From: Rhodovastum atsumiense
Lineage (GTDB): Bacteria > Pseudomonadota > Alphaproteobacteria > Acetobacterales > Acetobacteraceae
NCBI GenBank assembly: GCA_026225115.1
Contig: JAMFSE010000015.1
Coordinates: 1 to 63,689 of the forward strand
Direction of reading: 5' to 3'
DNA: 63,689 nucleotides
Shown here: positions 45,585 through 53,967 of the stretch, piece after piece
Position numbering within the stretch: position 1 is the stretch's first letter
Layout of the letters: each line of letters begins with the position of its first letter
Notes under the pieces: generated by a model
Database searches by the model: none
Told to the model about the DNA's origin: nothing
The model's input: only the letters and a program-made list of their open reading frames with translations
Program-made: the position numbers and the translations under genes

Positions 45585-46100
45585 TTATGCGTCGTATTGA
45601 ATCAGCGCTTCAAACGGCACGTGAAGCCGGTCCCGGCCCTTCAAAAAGGAAAGCTCCATCAGCGCCACCGCGGCCACAACCTCGGCGCCGATACTTTGGA
45701 TCAGCTTGATTCCGGCCGACATGGTGCCACCGGTTGCCAGCAGATCGTCCACCACCACGACCCGGGCGCCCGGCTCTATGGCATCCGCCTGAATTTCAAC
45801 CCGGTCCGTGCCGTATTCCAGATCATAGTCCAGCCCGACGCACTGCCCGGGCAGCTTGCCGCGCTTACGCAGCATCACAAACCCGCAACCCAGGTTCAGC
45901 GCCAGCGGCGCAGCCAGCAGAAACCCCCGGCTCTCAACACCGGCCAGCACCGTCGGGTGATGCGCCCGCACCATCTTGCTCAATCGGCCCATGGCCACCT
46001 GCCAGGCATCGGCATGCCGCAACAGGGTGGAAATATCGTAAAAAAGGATTCCCGGCTTGGGAAAATCGGGGATGGCGCGGATATGATCTTTAAGGTCCAT
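45585..46100 (-). CDS. apt: Adenine phosphoribosyltransferase
   Basis: A 171-aa type I phosphoribosyltransferase that salvages adenine to AMP. It opens [20 protein letters not shown], has [20 protein letters not shown] and the PRPP-binding [18 protein letters not shown] near residue 125. Length and motifs are normal. Together with purF it makes two purine genes in this segment, though they are not in one operon. Confidence 0.97.
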   Translation of the reverse strand: MDLKDHIRAIPDFPKPGILFYDISTLLRHADAWQVAMGRLSKMVRAHHPTVLAGVESRGFLLAAPLALNLGCGFVMLRKRGKLPGQCVGLDYDLEYGTDRVEIQADAIEPGARVVVVDDLLATGGTMSAGIKLIQSIGAEVVAAVALMELSFLKGRDRLHVPFEALIQYDA

Positions 46101-46155
46101 GCCGGCGTCTATAGCGGACCGTACCCTTCCGGCAAACTTTGGTCAGGTCGGGAAA

Positions 46156-46254
46156 GGCTTCTTTTTTGAAAAAAAGCAGCAAAAAACTTCTGTTTACCGA
46201 GGCCTGGGACTGGGATTCGGCCTCAGCCTTATGGGTGGGACCTGGGCGTATGGG
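46156..46254. repeat. Family 1 repeat, degenerate copy G
   Basis: Left arm GGCTTCTTTTTTG/AAAAAAAGC followed by CAAAAAACTTC matches the family arm. The following GGCCTGGGACTGGG and ACCTGGGCGTATGGGC only loosely match the core, and no right arm is present. It lies between apt and the small Ser/Thr-rich gene. Confidence 0.65.
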
Positions 46255-46497
46255 CTAGGCTTTTACGTCTAAAAGCGCGTTGGGGTTGGCGGGCTGGTTT
46301 TGCGCGGTCGCCGGTTTTGTCACGGAGACCGAGACCACCTCGCCGTTCGCGGCGGTGACGGTGGTTGTGACAGAGCCATCCGGCGCGGTCGTCACGCTGG
46401 TTGTATTGCCCGAGGATGCGGAAGACGAAGCGCTCCCCGCCGAGCTTAAAAGACTTAGCGCGGTTGCGGCGCTGTTGCCGACGGCGGCGATGCTCAT
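46255..46497 (-). CDS. Small Ser/Thr-rich hypothetical protein
   Basis: An 80-aa protein of low complexity, rich in Ser, Thr, Ala and Val. It starts MSIAAVGNSAATALSLLSSA and continues with an alternating TTSVTTAPDGSVTTTVTAAN segment, likely a beta-hairpin. There is no clear signal peptide or Cys. AGGAG lies 8 nt upstream of the ATG, which supports that it is real. It is divergent from the Rieske oxygenase gene. Function unknown. Secretion without a signal is possible but not shown. Confidence 0.7.
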   Translation of the reverse strand: MSIAAVGNSAATALSLLSSAGSASSSASSGNTTSVTTAPDGSVTTTVTAANGEVVSVSVTKPATAQNQPANPNALLDVKA

Positions 46498-46617
46498 GGC
46501 GAAATCTCCTGAATTTGCCACCCACTGTGGCATGGATAGGTTAACGAAGGATTGATTGCGGCTGGACATTCGGCCGCAAGGCAAGCGAAACTGCGGCCTT
46601 ACGAGAAGGGGTGTTTT

Positions 46618-47706
46618 ATGGATCATCCGCCGGCCGAGAGCTCGCTTCCGCAGCTTCCGCAGCTCCCGCAGCTCCCGCAGCTCCCGCAGAATTGCAGCTT
46701 CGATGCCAGCGATTGGCATATTCTCAGCCAATTCTGGTTTCCGGTCGCCATCGCGGCCGAGCTCGGCCACGGCCCGATCGGCGCCGTGCTGCTGGACCAA
46801 AAGCTGGTAATTTACCGATCCGGTGAGACGATTGTCGTGGCCGATGATTTATGCCCGCATCGCGGCGTGCCGCTCAGCATGGGTTCACAGGATGGCGACG
46901 GCATTCGCTGCATTTATCATGGGCTGCATTTTGGCCCCGGCGGCAAATGCGACCATGTCCCGGCCAATCCGGACATGGGCATCCCGCCCCGGCTGAACCT
47001 GAAGACCTATCCGGCGGCGCAAAAATATGGCCTGGTCTGGACCCGGCTGCGCGCGCCGGAAGCCCCCGACCACCCACGCAGCGCCATTCCCACGATGCCG
47101 CATTGGGACGATCCGGGTTTCCAGCAGATCAACTGCCCCAGCATCGATATCGGCGGTTTCGCCGGGCGGCAGTTGGAGGGCTTTATCGACGTTGCGCATT
47201 TCGGTTTTGTGCATCTGACCACCTTCGGCGACCCGAACAATACGGTGGTTCCATCCTATGTGCCGGTCACCAATGAGGTCGGGTTTTCGGTCGATTACCG
47301 CAGCAGCGTCGCCAATTATCCGATCGGGGTTGAGTCCTCAGCGCCTGAGGGCTTTGTCTGGCTGCGGCATTTCGAGGTCCATCTGCCGTTCACGGCCTCG
47401 ATCACGGTGCATTTTCCCGGCGAGGCAAGGCTGGTGGTGATGAACTGCGCCTCGCCCATGACCTCGCGCCAGACCCGGCTGTTCTGCCCGATCGCGCGGA
47501 ATTTCGACCTGCATATTCCGGTCGAGGCGGTGCATGAATTCAACCGCCGGGTGTTCGAGGAAGACCGGCTGGTGGTGGAAGCGCAGAAACCGGAATTCTT
47601 GCCGCTCGACCCGACGCTGGAGGCGCATATCTCCGCCGACCGCAGCTCCTTTGCCTATCGCAAAGGGCTACGTGCCATGGGGTTTAGTCCGATATTTGCT
47701 GCTTAA
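46618..47706 (+). CDS. Rieske non-heme iron oxygenase (aromatic/vanillate-demethylase-like)
   Basis: A 362-aa terminal oxygenase subunit. The Rieske 2Fe-2S motif is LCPHRGVPLSMGSQDGDGI followed by RCIYHGLHF (about residues 79-107). The mononuclear-iron part has FIDVAHFGFVHLTTFGDPN with the two His ligands. Relatives demethylate or hydroxylate aromatics or sterol-like substrates. GAAGGGG is 7 nt before the ATG. Residues 9-24 are an unusual L-P-Q repeat encoded by near-identical 9-bp units. No ferredoxin reductase gene is nearby, so electrons must come from elsewhere. Confidence 0.93.
   Translation: MDHPPAESSLPQLPQLPQLPQLPQNCSFDASDWHILSQFWFPVAIAAELGHGPIGAVLLDQKLVIYRSGETIVVADDLCPHRGVPLSMGSQDGDGIRCIYHGLHFGPGGKCDHVPANPDMGIPPRLNLKTYPAAQKYGLVWTRLRAPEAPDHPRSAIPTMPHWDDPGFQQINCPSIDIGGFAGRQLEGFIDVAHFGFVHLTTFGDPNNTVVPSYVPVTNEVGFSVDYRSSVANYPIGVESSAPEGFVWLRHFEVHLPFTASITVHFPGEARLVVMNCASPMTSRQTRLFCPIARNFDLHIPVEAVHEFNRRVFEEDRLVVEAQKPEFLPLDPTLEAHISADRSSFAYRKGLRAMGFSPIFAA
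46648..46690. repeat. 9-bp tandem repeat in the Rieske gene 5' end
   Basis: About five units of CTTCCGCAG/CTCCCGCAG in a row encode repeated Leu-Pro-Gln triplets. Because the unit is a multiple of three, copy-number change would lengthen or shorten the N-terminus without breaking the frame. Confidence 0.85.
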
Positions 47707-47715
47707 GGCTGCCGA

Positions 47716-48480
47716 TCAGGGTTTTTGCAGGATGCAGACGGCCTGGCCAAGCGCTGACGAACCCGGGATCGCCTGCTCGCCATCGATGAATTCAATGACC
47801 TCCAGCCCGAGGCGGCCGGCCCAGAGTGTCAGGATCTCGCGCGACAGGAAGACGTTGAGCGGGCCCGACGGCGAACCTTTTGCGTCCGTCAGCGTGTTCA
47901 TGAAAATCGTCCAATGCGAGTCCTGGCCATAATTCAGGAAGGAGGCGACGATGCGGCCGCCCGGCTTCAGGACGCGCATGGCCTCTTGCAGATACCAGTA
48001 GCTTTGTTCGTGCAGCAGATGGGTCAGCACCGAGAAGAAGCAGACCATGTTGGCGCAGCCATCCGGTTCCGGAATGCCGATATGGTTGATGGTCTCAAAA
48101 CGCCAATCCGGCCGCGCCACTGTTTTCCGGGCGTATTCCACCAGATCGGCGACCACGTCGAAGCCTGAGTATTTGCCTTTAAGATAGGATGAAAGCGGCA
48201 CCGCGAGCCGGCCCGAACCACAGCCGACGTCGATGACCCATTGATTCGGCTGCAGCCCGGCGTGGCGCAATATGGCAACCTCGATCGGGCCGATGACGTC
48301 AAAGCCGCCGCCGACGGCCTGGCTCATGGCCTCTTCCAAAGGCAGGGTGTCAATGACCCGCTTCACGAAGCCGGTATATGCGCCCTTTAAATCCCGGGTC
48401 CGATCGACCGGCTTTTGGGTCTTGGCGATCATCCGCTGGAATTTATTGGAGATACGCCGAAGCGTCCTCTGCGTGGTCAT
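47716..48480 (-). CDS. Class I SAM-dependent methyltransferase
   Basis: A 254-aa protein with motif I WVIDVGCGSGRLAVPLSSYL (about residue 80), the acidic SAM-ribose residue in YSGFDVVADLVEYARK and post-motif LKPGGRIVASFLNYG. The N-terminal region (KFQRMIAKTQKPVDRTRDLK) is basic and helical. The target is unknown: glycan, lipid and small-molecule methyltransferases all look like this. It is convergent with the Rieske gene, with a 9-bp gap. Confidence 0.9.
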   Translation of the reverse strand: MTTQRTLRRISNKFQRMIAKTQKPVDRTRDLKGAYTGFVKRVIDTLPLEEAMSQAVGGGFDVIGPIEVAILRHAGLQPNQWVIDVGCGSGRLAVPLSSYLKGKYSGFDVVADLVEYARKTVARPDWRFETINHIGIPEPDGCANMVCFFSVLTHLLHEQSYWYLQEAMRVLKPGGRIVASFLNYGQDSHWTIFMNTLTDAKGSPSGPLNVFLSREILTLWAGRLGLEVIEFIDGEQAIPGSSALGQAVCILQKP

Positions 48481-48585
48481 ATTCTATCTCCTTGGGCGCG
48501 CGGCCTTCCCTGGTCGCTAGCTTTAAGATTATTCCACCTTACGTGACAAGCGGGGCGCGCCAAGCGGGTGACGCCAGGATAGGTT

Positions 48586-49425
48586 CTAGAATTTCACGGG
48601 TTGCAGCAGCACCGGCTCTCCGAACTCGACCAGCGTGGCGGCGGATTGCTGGAAATAGCCGGTCCAGAAATCCGCCAGATGCTTGAGCAGTTCCGGCCCT
48701 TCATACGGGGTCTGGCCCGGAGGTGGCAAAGCGCCGCCGATGACGAAGATTTTGGCGCCCCCGAAATTTGCCATCAGCCCGGCCGCTTCGGCACGGGCGA
48801 GCTCATGGGCGGGGTCGATGTTGCGGATGGCGCCGTGATGGTAAAAGCTGGCGACGGCGGAATTCTCCAGCCCGTCCGAGGCGAGGAACAGCGCTTTGTC
48901 CGGCGCCGGGTCGGCGGCGATGGCGGCGGAGAGCTGGTGCAATGTCGATAAAATGTCGGAATTTTCGAGGCTGCCGCTGCTGCCACTGAGCGCTGCGATC
49001 GCAGAATCATCGGCCATTTTTACCGCGTATGGACGCTGTTCGGCCAGGCAGGCGTTCAGGAGTTTTGCCGCGTCGATCGGGGTGTTGCCAATTTGTGAAG
49101 GCGGCATCGGGGCTTCGATGATGCCGGTATGCAGTACCTGCAGATAGTGTCCTTGGGAGAAGGCGGAGAAATCGGCGATGACAAATTTTGTCCCGGGCGT
49201 CAGGTTCAGGTTGAGATTGTCCATGATCCCGCTTTCGATATCGCGGTTCCAGGTGACGGTCTGGTCGATCAGGACATAGAACAGCCGGGAATAGCCGCGT
49301 TGATCCGCAGGCTGGATTTTGGCGGCGGCGTAGCAGCTTGGCACGTCGTTCAGCGCGCCGGCCAAAGCGGGGGAACCGGCGATGAAGACAGCGACAGCGG
49401 CCAAACCGAGCGCGCGCAGAATCAT
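48586..49425 (-). CDS. Secreted VWA-like protein of unknown function
   Basis: A 279-aa protein with a signal peptide (MILRALGLAAVAVFIAGSPALAG). The mature domain begins LFYVLIDQTVTWN, reminiscent of a von Willebrand A strand with a D-x-T-x-T metal site, and later has KALFLASDGLENSAVASFYH, resembling the second VWA strand with its Asp. It may therefore bind a divalent ion. The start overlaps the upstream membrane-protein gene by 4 nt (ATGA). Third gene of a three-gene operon. I do not recognise the family. Confidence 0.82.
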   Translation of the reverse strand: MILRALGLAAVAVFIAGSPALAGALNDVPSCYAAAKIQPADQRGYSRLFYVLIDQTVTWNRDIESGIMDNLNLNLTPGTKFVIADFSAFSQGHYLQVLHTGIIEAPMPPSQIGNTPIDAAKLLNACLAEQRPYAVKMADDSAIAALSGSSGSLENSDILSTLHQLSAAIAADPAPDKALFLASDGLENSAVASFYHHGAIRNIDPAHELARAEAAGLMANFGGAKIFVIGGALPPPGQTPYEGPELLKHLADFWTGYFQQSAATLVEFGEPVLLQPVKF

Positions 49426-50897
49426 ACTTCATCCACCCAGGACGGCGTGGCATTGCCGTGGCGAATCCGCTCGATTTCCGCCTGCAGCTCGGCGATTTCA
49501 GATTCGGTCAGCGTTGCGATGACCCGGCGGAGCGCGGCGCGGCGCGCAGGCGTGTCCGCGATGTTCATAATGCGCACAGCGGTGGCCGCCGCGTCGAATT
49601 TGGGCGGCGCCTCGAGCGCCGCTGCACGCTGGCCCGGGTCGGTTGTGCGGAGTGCGGCGCTCTCGGCCTGCATTTTCACCGTCAGCCAATGTTCGAAGGT
49701 GAGGGTGGAAGGCGGGGTCTGGGAATCGCGGTAAAGGCCGTTTTTGAGCTGCTGCAGCCGCCGTTCCGTGCGGCGGACCCGCGGGTCGAGCACATGGCGT
49801 TTGTAATCTTCGTAGCTGGAATAGCCCATGGTGCCGTTTTTATAGGCGGCTTTGACGCGGGCGCGCTCCAGATGGCCATAGCGGATGCCGAGCGTCATGG
49901 CGTAGACCTGGGTGAAGACGAAAATGACGCCGAGACCGACGATGCCGGCAACACCGCCCAGCAATTGTTCGGAATTTTCCTCGACCTGCACCTGTGCCTG
50001 AGCATCCTGCGCGTTCTGCGCGACGTCCGGCGGCAGGGCGGAGGGGGCGGCGAACGGGTTGCTGCCCTGGGTGGCGCCGGATTGCGCCTGCAAAGCCGAT
50101 TGCTGGGTGACGGCCAGGCGCAGATTCTCGTAGCGCAAAAGCGATGATGCGCCGAGCACGACGATGATGAACAGGAAGGCGGCGACGATGAATTTTTTGT
50201 CGGCCTTGTCATGGGTGGATTCGAGGACGCGATTGCCGAAGCGGGTTACATCGTCATCGCCATGATCGATCTCCTGATCTTCGTCATTGGCGATGGCGAT
50301 GCGATACAGGGGAATTTTACCGTTATTCGCGATGTGGCGCATTTTCGCGATCAGCCCGCTTTCGTAGAATTCGGCGCCGGCGGCATGGGTAAGGCCGGCG
50401 GCGATGATGGCCATGACGAAGGCGATGGCAAAGCCGATGATCTCGGCGGCGTTGGGGGTGATCTCGGCGGCGATAAACGGGGCTAACAGCATACCAAAGC
50501 CAAGGCCTTCGGCCAGCAGCAGGAGGAAAAGTATGGGCAGGCCCCAGAATGGCATCGGCCGGCGGTCCGATTGCTTGGAGAGCAGCAGGAAGCGGTAGGC
50601 GCGGTGGAAGCGCTCGCGGGTTATGACGCCGATATGGTTGAAATAGGTCGAGATGAGCGCCTGCTGGGCGGGGGTGATCATCTCAAGCGTGACGTCGTCG
50701 CGGACCGGATGCAGGTTTTTCTCGGCAATGGATTTATGCAACCCGCCGAAAAAGGGGAAAGCGTACCAGAAATCCGTCCAGTAGAATTCCTTGGTGCGGC
50801 GCAGCCAGATCAGGAAGATGACCAGGACCAGCGCGATCGCCGCAGTGATCACGGTGGCCAGATGATCGATCAAAAAATTCTCCACGCTTGGCTCCAT
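49422..50897 (-). CDS. Multi-helix membrane protein of unknown function, partner of the VWA-like protein
   Basis: A 491-aa protein with predicted helices at about residues 12-30, 118-140, 150-172, 240-260 and 320-342. It carries soluble loops and a C-terminal cytoplasmic-type helical domain (about 350-491) that ends ATLTESEIAELQAEIERIRH. The loop between the fourth and fifth helices is Gln/Ala-rich. It overlaps the VWA-like gene by 4 nt and follows the third gene of the cluster by 11 bp. No known family is recognised. The arrangement suggests a membrane complex with a periplasmic VWA-like subunit. Confidence 0.85.
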   Translation of the reverse strand: MEPSVENFLIDHLATVITAAIALVLVIFLIWLRRTKEFYWTDFWYAFPFFGGLHKSIAEKNLHPVRDDVTLEMITPAQQALISTYFNHIGVITRERFHRAYRFLLLSKQSDRRPMPFWGLPILFLLLLAEGLGFGMLLAPFIAAEITPNAAEIIGFAIAFVMAIIAAGLTHAAGAEFYESGLIAKMRHIANNGKIPLYRIAIANDEDQEIDHGDDDVTRFGNRVLESTHDKADKKFIVAAFLFIIVVLGASSLLRYENLRLAVTQQSALQAQSGATQGSNPFAAPSALPPDVAQNAQDAQAQVQVEENSEQLLGGVAGIVGLGVIFVFTQVYAMTLGIRYGHLERARVKAAYKNGTMGYSSYEDYKRHVLDPRVRRTERRLQQLKNGLYRDSQTPPSTLTFEHWLTVKMQAESAALRTTDPGQRAAALEAPPKFDAAATAVRIMNIADTPARRAALRRVIATLTESEIAELQAEIERIRHGNATPSWVDEV

Positions 50898-50908
50898 CCT
50901 TGAGGCAC

Positions 50909-51616
50909 TTACCGCTGAACCGTGAAAACACCCGCCGCGTCATATAGCCGGCCGCGGAACGGATAATATACATGGGCAGTGCCGGCGCCGGCGCCATTGG
51001 GAATAACGAGGTCGATGCAGGTAATGGGGCCGCCGACGAACATGCGGTATAAAAGCGCGCTGTTGCCGCGGGTAACGCTGACCGGCACGGGCTGCGAGAA
51101 GGCCGGCGGGCCGCCCTGGCGGTAGATTTGCAAAACAGGTTGCGGCGGCGGCGATCCGGCGTGGCGGGGCACGGTGACGTGCAAAGCGGCGATAAGATAG
51201 CCATTGACCGAAGCGACCCAGGGCGCGCCGTAAAGTCCGGGCAGATCATCGGCGATATCCCTTGGGGGTTTGCCCGCCGGCGTTGCGGGCGGCGCGGTGA
51301 CCAGGCAGGAGCGCGCCTGCGCGGGACGCGCGGCGCTGAAGGGCAGAAAACTTGCCCAGCCCCCGAGCCCCGCCGCGGCCCCAAGCGTGACCGTGGCGCC
51401 GGTGCCGCGCACTTGGCGGCCGCCGAAATAATAATTCGTGCGATACGGAACATGCAGGTTCAAGCCGCCGGAACGCGAGTCGTCCGCAACTTGCGTCTCC
51501 GGCTTTGGGCGGCCGAAAAGCAGGATCGCCAGGACGCAGGCAAGAACAAGCCGGGCCTCTGGCGGCAACCGCCATTTTCGTGAGTTCAGCCGGATCGCAG
51601 GACGGGGCAGGATCAA
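50909..51616 (-). CDS. Membrane-anchored hypothetical protein, first gene of the three-gene cluster
   Basis: A 235-aa protein with one N-terminal hydrophobic segment (LVLACVLAILLFG, about residues 23-35) acting as an anchor or uncleaved signal. The rest is Gly/Pro-rich beta structure (LNLHVPYRTNYYFGGRQVRG, ALLYRMFVGGPITCIDLVIP, GTAHVYYPFRGRLYDAAGVF) with two Cys that could pair in the periplasm. Not recognised. The proximity (11 bp) and same strand tie it to the next two genes. The exact start is uncertain. Confidence 0.75.
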   Translation of the reverse strand: MILPRPAIRLNSRKWRLPPEARLVLACVLAILLFGRPKPETQVADDSRSGGLNLHVPYRTNYYFGGRQVRGTGATVTLGAAAGLGGWASFLPFSAARPAQARSCLVTAPPATPAGKPPRDIADDLPGLYGAPWVASVNGYLIAALHVTVPRHAGSPPPQPVLQIYRQGGPPAFSQPVPVSVTRGNSALLYRMFVGGPITCIDLVIPNGAGAGTAHVYYPFRGRLYDAAGVFTVQR

Positions 51617-51657
51617 TGCGTTCCTCGAAGGTCCGGTTTGGGGCAGGCCGCCTAATG

Positions 51658-52347
51658 CTAGCGCAAACGCATCTGCGCGGCGACCTGCGCAACGCGGGCC
51701 CTGGTCTCCGACATGGTAGACGCGATCTGGGCGTTATAGGCCGCGAGGATCGCAGGGGAGGCCAGATCGGGCCGGCCGGAGTCGAAGGGAGGCGCCGGCG
51801 CATATTCGAGGCCAAGCTGGATTTGCCTGGCCGTGTCTTCGCCGCGCAGTTCGGCGATCAGTTCGAGGGCGAAGTCGATACCGGCGGTCACACCGCCGCC
51901 GCTGATGATATTACCGTCGCGCACGACCCGGCCGGGGTCGGGAATGGCGCCGAACAAGGCCAGCATGTCGCGCCATGCCCAATGGCAGGCAGCGCGTTTG
52001 CCGGCGAGCAACCCGGCGGCACCGAGAATGATCGCGCCGGTGCAGACCGAAGTGAGATAGCTTGCCGTTGCCCCGAGGCGGCGGATGTCCGAGAGGAAAT
52101 TTTCATTCTCGACCGCCGCAACGCAGCCAAAGCCGCCGGGGATGAGAGGGACGTCGCAATGGCTGACCATGTGCAGATCCGTCAGGCCGGCGAATACCAG
52201 GCCGCCGGCGTTGATGGGCTTTGCCTCGATCGAGGCGACGGTGATGGTGACATCCGGCGCGCGGCAGAGAAACTGATAGGGTCCCGTGAAATCGAGCTGG
52301 GTGACACCGTCGTAAATCGGGATGAGGATTGAGATTGGAGCGGGCAT
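51658..52347 (-). CDS. DJ-1/PfpI family protein (isonitrile hydratase-like)
   Basis: A 229-aa protein of the glutamine amidotransferase-like fold. It begins PISILIPIYDGVTQLDFTGP, with the nucleophile Cys in YLTSVCTGAIILGAAGLLAG and ACHWAWRDML after it, the pattern of Pseudomonas isonitrile hydratase InhA. The ATG at 52347 is preferred over upstream starts because AAGGAA lies 9 nt upstream. It ends 41 bp before the upstream end of the three-gene cluster and could be co-transcribed with it. The substrate is inferred only. Confidence 0.88.
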   Translation of the reverse strand: MPAPISILIPIYDGVTQLDFTGPYQFLCRAPDVTITVASIEAKPINAGGLVFAGLTDLHMVSHCDVPLIPGGFGCVAAVENENFLSDIRRLGATASYLTSVCTGAIILGAAGLLAGKRAACHWAWRDMLALFGAIPDPGRVVRDGNIISGGGVTAGIDFALELIAELRGEDTARQIQLGLEYAPAPPFDSGRPDLASPAILAAYNAQIASTMSETRARVAQVAAQMRLR

Positions 52348-52539
52348 CGGCGGCATTTCCTTCAACAGGCATCTACACGGTTTCGATGCCTTGCCAGTAC
52401 GGAATGGTTTTGTTGCCGTCGTATCCGGCCTTCGTCAATCTCGCGCCATTCCAAGTGAGCAAATGTTAAGGTGGGGCCGCCTTGAGAGCTGCGTGCGCCA
52501 CCCCAAAGTTAGGGCACACAACAACCTGCAGGAAATGCC

Positions 52540-52989
52540 ATGAAACAGCCCGAACATGCGGAGATGAGCCTGACGGATCTGGCCGATAAAATGGCCGGGA
52601 TCGATATCGCGATTCTGACGACGCGGATGGCAGGCGGCCAGCTGGCCGGGCGGCCGATGAGCAATAACGGCGATGTGAAATTCACCGGAGAGTCGTATTT
52701 TTTCACTTATGAGAATACCCATACGGTGGAGGATATCGAACGTGACGGCAATGTCGGGCTGGCGTACCAGGGCTCGGCCAAATTGTTCACGAATTCGAAG
52801 TTCTATGTGTTTGTTGAAGGCAAGGCCAGCCTTGTTCGCGACAAGGCGACGTACCAGGAACATTGGACTCCGGAGCTTGATAAATGGTTTGACGGTGGGA
52901 TCGATTCGCCTGAAATCGTGATGATCAAGGTGAAAGCTGAGCAGATCAAATTCTGGGATGGGATGAAGCAAGGCACCGTCAGGCTTTAG
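52540..52989 (+). CDS. Pyridoxamine 5'-phosphate oxidase-like (general stress protein 26 type)
   Basis: A 149-aa split-barrel flavin-binding protein. It has LADKMAGIDIAILTTRMAGG, GRPMSNNGDVKFTGESYFFT, DIERDGNVGLAYQG and VFVEGKASLVRDKATYQEHW followed by IKVKAEQIKFWDG. This is the 'general stress protein 26' branch, often binding FMN or FAD. The reaction is unknown. It is convergent with the LysR gene, overlapping its last 11 bases. A 174-bp spacer separates it from the DJ-1 gene start. Confidence 0.92.
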   Translation: MKQPEHAEMSLTDLADKMAGIDIAILTTRMAGGQLAGRPMSNNGDVKFTGESYFFTYENTHTVEDIERDGNVGLAYQGSAKLFTNSKFYVFVEGKASLVRDKATYQEHWTPELDKWFDGGIDSPEIVMIKVKAEQIKFWDGMKQGTVRL

Positions 52990-53872
52990 GGTGGCGAATT
53001 TCGTCGGATAGAAAATCCACAAAAGCGCGGGTTTTGGCCGAGGGGCGCGGGCCGCCCGGGAATACGGCGTGCACTTCCACCGGCGGCATTTTGTAATCGG
53101 GGAGCAGGCGCCGGAGGCTGCCGGATTTGATTTCCGCGCCGGCCATGGCGGTGGACGCGATTGCGATGCCAAGGCCCGCCATGACGGATGCAAAAAGCCC
53201 GGAGCCGGAATCGGTCTGGATTCTGCCGCGGACATTGATTGAAGTTACCGCGCGGTTCCTGGTGAAGGACCAGGTTTCCGCGCCAAGGCCGCCGGGGCCG
53301 AAAATACAATCATGACCGGCAAGTTCGGCGGGCGTTTTGGGCGTGCCGCGCGCCTTAAGATAGGCGGGGGAGGCCACCAAATAGCGCTCGAGCTCGGTCA
53401 GCTTGCGGGCGCCGAACATGGAGTCTTCCAGTCTGCCGAGGCGGATTGCAACGTCGGCGCCCTCGGCGATGAGGTCCTGCCTGATATCGGCGATCGTGAT
53501 CTCGACCCGCAACTGCGGGTGGAGGCTGAGAAATTTGGTCAGGCGGGGGATCACTTCGCGCGTGCCGTAAACGACCGGCAGCGCCAGCCGGATGGTGCCG
53601 CGCAGCGAGTCCATGCCGCGCGCGGCATCTTCCGCCGCTTCCCATTGCGCCAGCAGCGCCCGCGCTTTTTCAAGAAACAGCGCGCCGGCATCGGTGACGG
53701 TGATGCGGCGGGTGGTGCGCAACAGCAGTTTGACGCTAAGCCGGGTTTCCAGCTCGCTGATGATCCGCGAGACGGAGGGCTGGGACAGGCCGAGCTCCCG
53801 GCCGGCGCGCGAGAAGCTGCAGCACTCGGCCGCGCGCACGAAAACCGTCAGCTCCTGGTAGCGGTCATTCAT
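52979..53872 (-). CDS. LysR-type transcriptional regulator
   Basis: A 297-aa regulator. The N-terminal winged helix (residues 1-60) is RYQELTVFVRAAECCSFSRA followed by LGLSQPSVSRIISELETRLS. The effector-binding domain begins about residue 90 (GTIRLALPVVYGTREVIPRL). It is divergent from the SDR gene with 95 bp between start codons, the usual LysR/target arrangement, so the SDR is a likely target. The closest subgroup is the CrgA-like regulators. The effector is unknown. Confidence 0.95.
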   Translation of the reverse strand: MNDRYQELTVFVRAAECCSFSRAGRELGLSQPSVSRIISELETRLSVKLLLRTTRRITVTDAGALFLEKARALLAQWEAAEDAARGMDSLRGTIRLALPVVYGTREVIPRLTKFLSLHPQLRVEITIADIRQDLIAEGADVAIRLGRLEDSMFGARKLTELERYLVASPAYLKARGTPKTPAELAGHDCIFGPGGLGAETWSFTRNRAVTSINVRGRIQTDSGSGLFASVMAGLGIAIASTAMAGAEIKSGSLRRLLPDYKMPPVEVHAVFPGGPRPSAKTRAFVDFLSDEIRHPKA

Positions 53873-53967
53873 TTACATTCCAAATAAGTCTTGTTTGAAT
53901 TATCCGTATACCCCGGTTGGGTCGAATAGGCCAAATACTTGGCATCAATTCATGTAAGGATTTGGAC

